From Mesorhizobium sp. (GTDB lineage: Bacteria > Pseudomonadota > Alphaproteobacteria > Rhizobiales > Rhizobiaceae): a DNA stretch of 64,000 nucleotides. The notes beneath the pieces are model-generated. The model saw nothing but the letters and a program-made list of their open reading frames with translations, was not told the origin of the DNA and searched no databases. Position 1 is the stretch's first letter. Every line of letters begins with the position of its first letter. The DNA lies in contig SUGL01000004.1 of NCBI GenBank assembly GCA_004963905.1, forward strand, positions 62,001 through 126,000, read 5' to 3'. The position numbers and the translations under genes are program-made. Of the stretch, positions 61,124 to 64,000 are shown piece after piece.

Positions 61124-61510
61124 TCAGTAAGCAGAGCCTCCGTCTCCGTTGAGGACATGCCTCTCCGTTCCGTTGAGCGGCGGATTGAAGACGCTGACCA
61201 AAACCATGTCGCCGGCGCTGTCGGCGCGCAGGAAATGGTCGTCGTGGGCATCAAGCACATAGATCGTGCCCGGCTCGATGCGATGGACGCTGCCGGCCAT
61301 GTCCTCGACCTCGCCGCTGCCCGAGATGCAGTAGCAGGCCTCCAGATGCCGCCGGTACTGCAGGCGCGATTCGCTGCCCGCGCGAACGACGGTGTGACAC
61401 ACCGTGAACCCCATGCCGTCATGCCGCGTCAGCAGCCGGTGGCTGGTGCCGTTGCCCCAGTCGACGAAGAAGTCAGTTTTTTCTACATCTGCCAATTGCC
61501 GGGTAAACAT
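61124..61510 (-). CDS. Ectoine synthase-like cupin protein (orphan EctC)
   Basis: A 128-residue cupin close to EctC, the ring-closing enzyme of ectoine synthesis. Residues that match known EctC catalytic positions by alignment of motifs include Thr in CHTVVRAG, Tyr and Glu in [12 protein letters not shown], Tyr and His in [14 protein letters not shown], and Phe, Glu, His in [11 protein letters not shown]. No ectA, ectB or ectD is near. It may act on an N-acyl-diamino-acid substrate in a catabolic or other route. First in a run with gntR. Confidence 0.85.
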   Translation of the reverse strand: MFTRQLADVEKTDFFVDWGNGTSHRLLTRHDGMGFTVCHTVVRAGSESRLQYRRHLEACYCISGSGEVEDMAGSVHRIEPGTIYVLDAHDDHFLRADSAGDMVLVSVFNPPLNGTERHVLNGDGGSAY

Positions 61511-61684
61511 GGGAGCCTTTCCAATCGAAGTGGGCTGGGAAGCGCTGGCGCTTCGGAACGGCAGGATTGATCGACTTCTCCGACGATCTCGGATAGAAGT
61601 TCAAGCTGCGGCAGGATCAATGGCGCAGCATGGGCTGCGCTTCAAATGATGGATTTTAGCGCTACCTGTTAGAGATTTTTACAG

Positions 61685-62569
61685 ATGGACTATCTGCCGC
61701 TGAATGCGATCCGGGCTTTTGAAGCGACCGCCCGCCACCTCAGCTTTTCCGCCGCTGGTGAGGAGCTCCACGTCACCCACCCTGCCATCAGCCACCAGAT
61801 AAGGCGCTTGGAGGAATGGCTCGGCGTGGCGCTGTTTCATCGCGATGCCCGCAAGGTGCGCCTGACCGACGCAGGGCTTGCCTTGCAGGCGTCGGCGAGC
61901 GCGGCGCTCTCAGATCTGGCGATCGCCTGCCGGCGTATCCGCAGGAACGCCGTCGCAGCGTCGCTGTCGGTGGGCTGTATCCCGTCCATTGCCAGCCGTT
62001 GGCTGGTCCCGCGCCTGTCGGACTTTACTGTCCGTCACCCCGAGATTGCGATCCGCGTCGCCTATGCGAAGGCCGAGGATCGGCTCGATGACGACAACGA
62101 CATCCTGATCACGCTCGGCGCGGATCCGTCTCCGAGGGCCAGCAGCCTCAAGCTCTTTTCCCGCATCAGCAAACCCGCCTGCAGCCCGCACTACCTGGCT
62201 CGCAAAGGCCGGCTCGGCGCGCCGGCGGACATTGCCGCGGCGGACCTTTTGCATGACGAAACTCGGCAGGGCTGGCGCGACTGGTTCTCGCAGGCCGGCA
62301 TGGCCGGTGCCGATGTCGGCAACGGGCCCGTCTTTGCTGATTTCAACATACTGGCGACGGCCGTCATCGCCGGCCACGGCGTCGCCCTCTGCCCGATCGA
62401 AGTCTTTCGCGAGGAATTGCGGCGCGGCGATCTTGTTGTCGTCTCCGACATCGCGACCGACGAGGACAAAGGCTACTATCTCATCATGTCGGCGCAGCCC
62501 TCGGCGGCCGAGATCACATTTGCCGACTGGTTTCGCGATCAGGTTTCGACGGACGGCGAAGCGGCCTGA
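61685..62569 (+). CDS. LysR family transcriptional regulator (GcvA-like)
   Basis: A 294-residue LysR regulator of the GcvA group. HTH: LNAIRAFEATARHLSFSAAGEELHVTHPAISHQIRRLEEWLGVALFHR (about 6-54). It faces away from ectC and lies between the ectC run and the hydroxyproline genes; either could be its target. Confidence 0.92.
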   Translation: MDYLPLNAIRAFEATARHLSFSAAGEELHVTHPAISHQIRRLEEWLGVALFHRDARKVRLTDAGLALQASASAALSDLAIACRRIRRNAVAASLSVGCIPSIASRWLVPRLSDFTVRHPEIAIRVAYAKAEDRLDDDNDILITLGADPSPRASSLKLFSRISKPACSPHYLARKGRLGAPADIAAADLLHDETRQGWRDWFSQAGMAGADVGNGPVFADFNILATAVIAGHGVALCPIEVFREELRRGDLVVVSDIATDEDKGYYLIMSAQPSAAEITFADWFRDQVSTDGEAA

Positions 62570-62587
62570 CGCCTCGACCGGGAGCGA

Positions 62588-63589
62588 TTATTTGACGATG
62601 AATCCATGCGCGAACGGATCGCGGTCGTCGATGAAGATGGTGTTCAATCCCGTCATGCGCGCCCAGCCGCCGATCGAGGGGATGATCGCCGGCTTGCCGG
62701 CCACGCTGACCTCTTTTTCGACCCTGCCCTTGAACAGCGAGCCGATGATCGATTCATGCACGAAACTGTCGCCGGGCTTGAGCTTGCCCTTGGCGTGGAG
62801 CTGCGCCATGCGCGCCGAGGTTCCGGTGCCGCAAGGCGAGCGGTCGATCGCCTTGTCGCCGTAGAAGACGGCGTTGCGCGCATCGGCCTCGGCATCTCTC
62901 GGCTTGCCGGTCCACAGCATGTGCGACAGCCGGTTGATGCCGGGATTCTCCGGATGCACGAATGAGTATTTCTCGTTGAGGCGCTGGCGCACCACCGGGC
63001 TCCAGGCGATGAGATCGCCGGCCGAATGGTCGGCCATGTCGCGATAGTTCTTCTGCGGCTCGACGATGGCGTAGAAATTGCCGCCATAGGCGACGTCGAC
63101 GCTGATCTCACCGAGCACCGGGCATTCGACGGTCAGTCCTTCGGCATAGAGGAAGGACGGCACGTTGGTGATGCGCACTTCCTCGACATATTCGCCGACC
63201 TGTTTGTACTCGGCGATGACGAGGCCGGCCGGCGTGTCGAGTCTCAGCACGCCCGGCGTCTTCGGCTTCACCAGCCCATGCTCGATCGCCATCGTGACGG
63301 TGCCGATCGTACCGTGGCCGCACATCGGCAGGCAGCCCGATGTCTCGATGAACAGGATCGCGATATCGCAGTCCCCGCGCGTCGGCGGATAGAGGATCGA
63401 GCCCGACATCACGTCATGGCCGCGCGGCTCGAACATCAGCCCGGTGCGGATCCAGTCATACTCGGCAAGAAAATGCGCGCGCCGCTCCATCATCGTCGCG
63501 CCCTGGAGCAGCGGCCCGCCGCCGGCGACCAGCCGCACCGGGTTGCCGCAGGTGTGGCCGTCTATGCAGAAGAAGGATTTCTTGGCCAT
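62588..63589 (-). CDS. 4-hydroxyproline 2-epimerase (proline racemase family)
   Basis: A 333-residue proline-racemase-family protein. Both catalytic cysteines are present: MCGHGTIG (about 90) and DRSPCGTGTSAR (about 252). A Cys pair marks an epimerase, and the HTCGNPVRLVAGG start suggests the hydroxyproline subgroup. It converts trans-4-hydroxy-L-proline to cis-4-hydroxy-D-proline. Upstream (higher coordinates) on the same strand is a DadA-type oxidase, the next step. Confidence 0.9.
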   Translation of the reverse strand: MAKKSFFCIDGHTCGNPVRLVAGGGPLLQGATMMERRAHFLAEYDWIRTGLMFEPRGHDVMSGSILYPPTRGDCDIAILFIETSGCLPMCGHGTIGTVTMAIEHGLVKPKTPGVLRLDTPAGLVIAEYKQVGEYVEEVRITNVPSFLYAEGLTVECPVLGEISVDVAYGGNFYAIVEPQKNYRDMADHSAGDLIAWSPVVRQRLNEKYSFVHPENPGINRLSHMLWTGKPRDAEADARNAVFYGDKAIDRSPCGTGTSARMAQLHAKGKLKPGDSFVHESIIGSLFKGRVEKEVSVAGKPAIIPSIGGWARMTGLNTIFIDDRDPFAHGFIVK

Positions 63590-63625
63590 GATGGCTCCCT
63601 GAAATATCAGAATTCTTGGGGAATG

Positions 63626-64000
63626 TCAGAACCGTTGCGGACGGAAAGGGGTGAGGTCGAGCGATGGAGCCTGCCCGAGAACGAGATCGCGGATCAAGCG
63701 GCCGGTCGCTGCCGCCTGGGTCAGGCCGAGATGGCCGTGACCGAAAGCATAAAATATGGCCGGCGCCCGCGCCGCGCCGATCACCGGCAGCGAATCCGGC
63801 AGCGACGGTCGAAACCCCATCCACTCGCGCCCGCCCGATGGGTCGAGGCCGGGCAGGAAGCGCCGTGCTTTTTCCAGCATCGCCTTCGAGCGCGCGTAGT
63901 TCGGCGGCCGGTCGATGCCGCCGAGCTCGACGGCGCCGCCGACGCGCAGGCCCGTTTGCAGCGGCGTGATGACGAAGCCGTGACCGGAAAAGATCAATTG
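63626..64000 (-). CDS. FAD-dependent oxidoreductase, DadA/D-hydroxyproline oxidase-like (partial)
   Basis: The C-terminal 125 or so residues of a DAO/DadA-family flavoenzyme; the 5' end is beyond the window. Marks: WMGFRPSLPDSLPVIGAA and AIFYAFGHGHLGLTQAAATGRLIRDLV. With the epimerase, it probably oxidises cis-4-hydroxy-D-proline. The gene stops at 63626, 36 bases before the epimerase start. Confidence 0.87.
   Translation of the reverse strand, partial: QLIFSGHGFVITPLQTGLRVGGAVELGGIDRPPNYARSKAMLEKARRFLPGLDPSGGREWMGFRPSLPDSLPVIGAARAPAIFYAFGHGHLGLTQAAATGRLIRDLVLGQAPSLDLTPFRPQRF

Noticed and set aside
61124..61510. Ectoine biosynthesis cluster
   Set aside because: No ectA, ectB or ectD is nearby, so a full pathway cannot be claimed.

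Overview
The window is a GC-rich, tightly packed stretch of an alphaproteobacterial chromosome, most likely Rhizobiales of the Mesorhizobium/Phyllobacteriaceae type. Three things point there. Core genes follow rhizobial order (ruvC-ruvA-ruvB next to ybgC-tolQRAB; thiE-like, Sel1, efp, suhB; 5-FCL and ymdB near a 6S-like RNA locus; livHMGF with DUF6867 and livK). Alphaproteobacterial cell-cycle and nucleoid proteins are present (RcdA/DUF1465, GapR/DUF2312). The gaps hold rhizobial RIME-like and other palindromic repeats. I see no rRNA, tRNA, CRISPR array, prophage or complete insertion sequence.

Layout. 0-5 kb: Tol-Pal genes on the minus strand, with a four-helix-bundle gene after tolB that is bounded by short inverted repeats. 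5-11.5 kb: GH5 hydrolase, metallophosphoesterase, ruvBAC split by a vapBC module, rcdA, and a probable minus-strand small RNA. 11.5-20.8 kb: small membrane proteins, a TauE permease, a class III cyclase, an O-methyltransferase, then thiE-like-Sel1-efp-suhB. 21-25.4 kb: TrhA, a MotA/TolQ-like plus OmpA/MotB-like pair, and two tandem paralogous exported small proteins that arose by local duplication. 25.5-38.5 kb: M32 carboxypeptidase, a second VapC-type module, an ABC exporter, rpmE, TetR/DUF1772, YebC, an ArsR-SRPBCC-VOC-SRPBCC set, TerC, ymdB, a BrnT toxin with an HTH antitoxin, and 5-FCL. 38.8-47 kb: moxR and its VWA partner separated by about 3.8 kb of accessory genes (frameshifted MFS pump, LysR, GNAT, hicAB), then msrB, arsC and gapR. 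47-57.5 kb: pyruvate carboxylase and a complete branched-chain amino acid ABC transporter whose LivG carries an extra C-terminal helix-hairpin-helix domain. 57.7-64 kb: a catabolic-looking region with an orphan ectoine-synthase-like protein, GntR, an IlvD/Edd dehydratase that lacks a usual cluster cysteine, an HAD hydrolase, LysR, 4-hydroxyproline epimerase and a DadA-type oxidase cut off by the window end.

Themes. Four type II toxin-antitoxin modules lie beside or between housekeeping genes, and three of them appear to split conserved gene pairs. Several have a palindrome at the promoter or start codon that looks like the autoregulatory operator. The strongest candidates for something undescribed are the duplicated exported-protein locus beside the MotA/OmpA-like pair, the LivG-HhH fusion, the orphan ectC/dehydratase operon, and the small RNA at 11.3 kb. 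Starts were chosen by ribosome-binding site, domain start and overlap; all family assignments come from reading the sequence and no database search was run.
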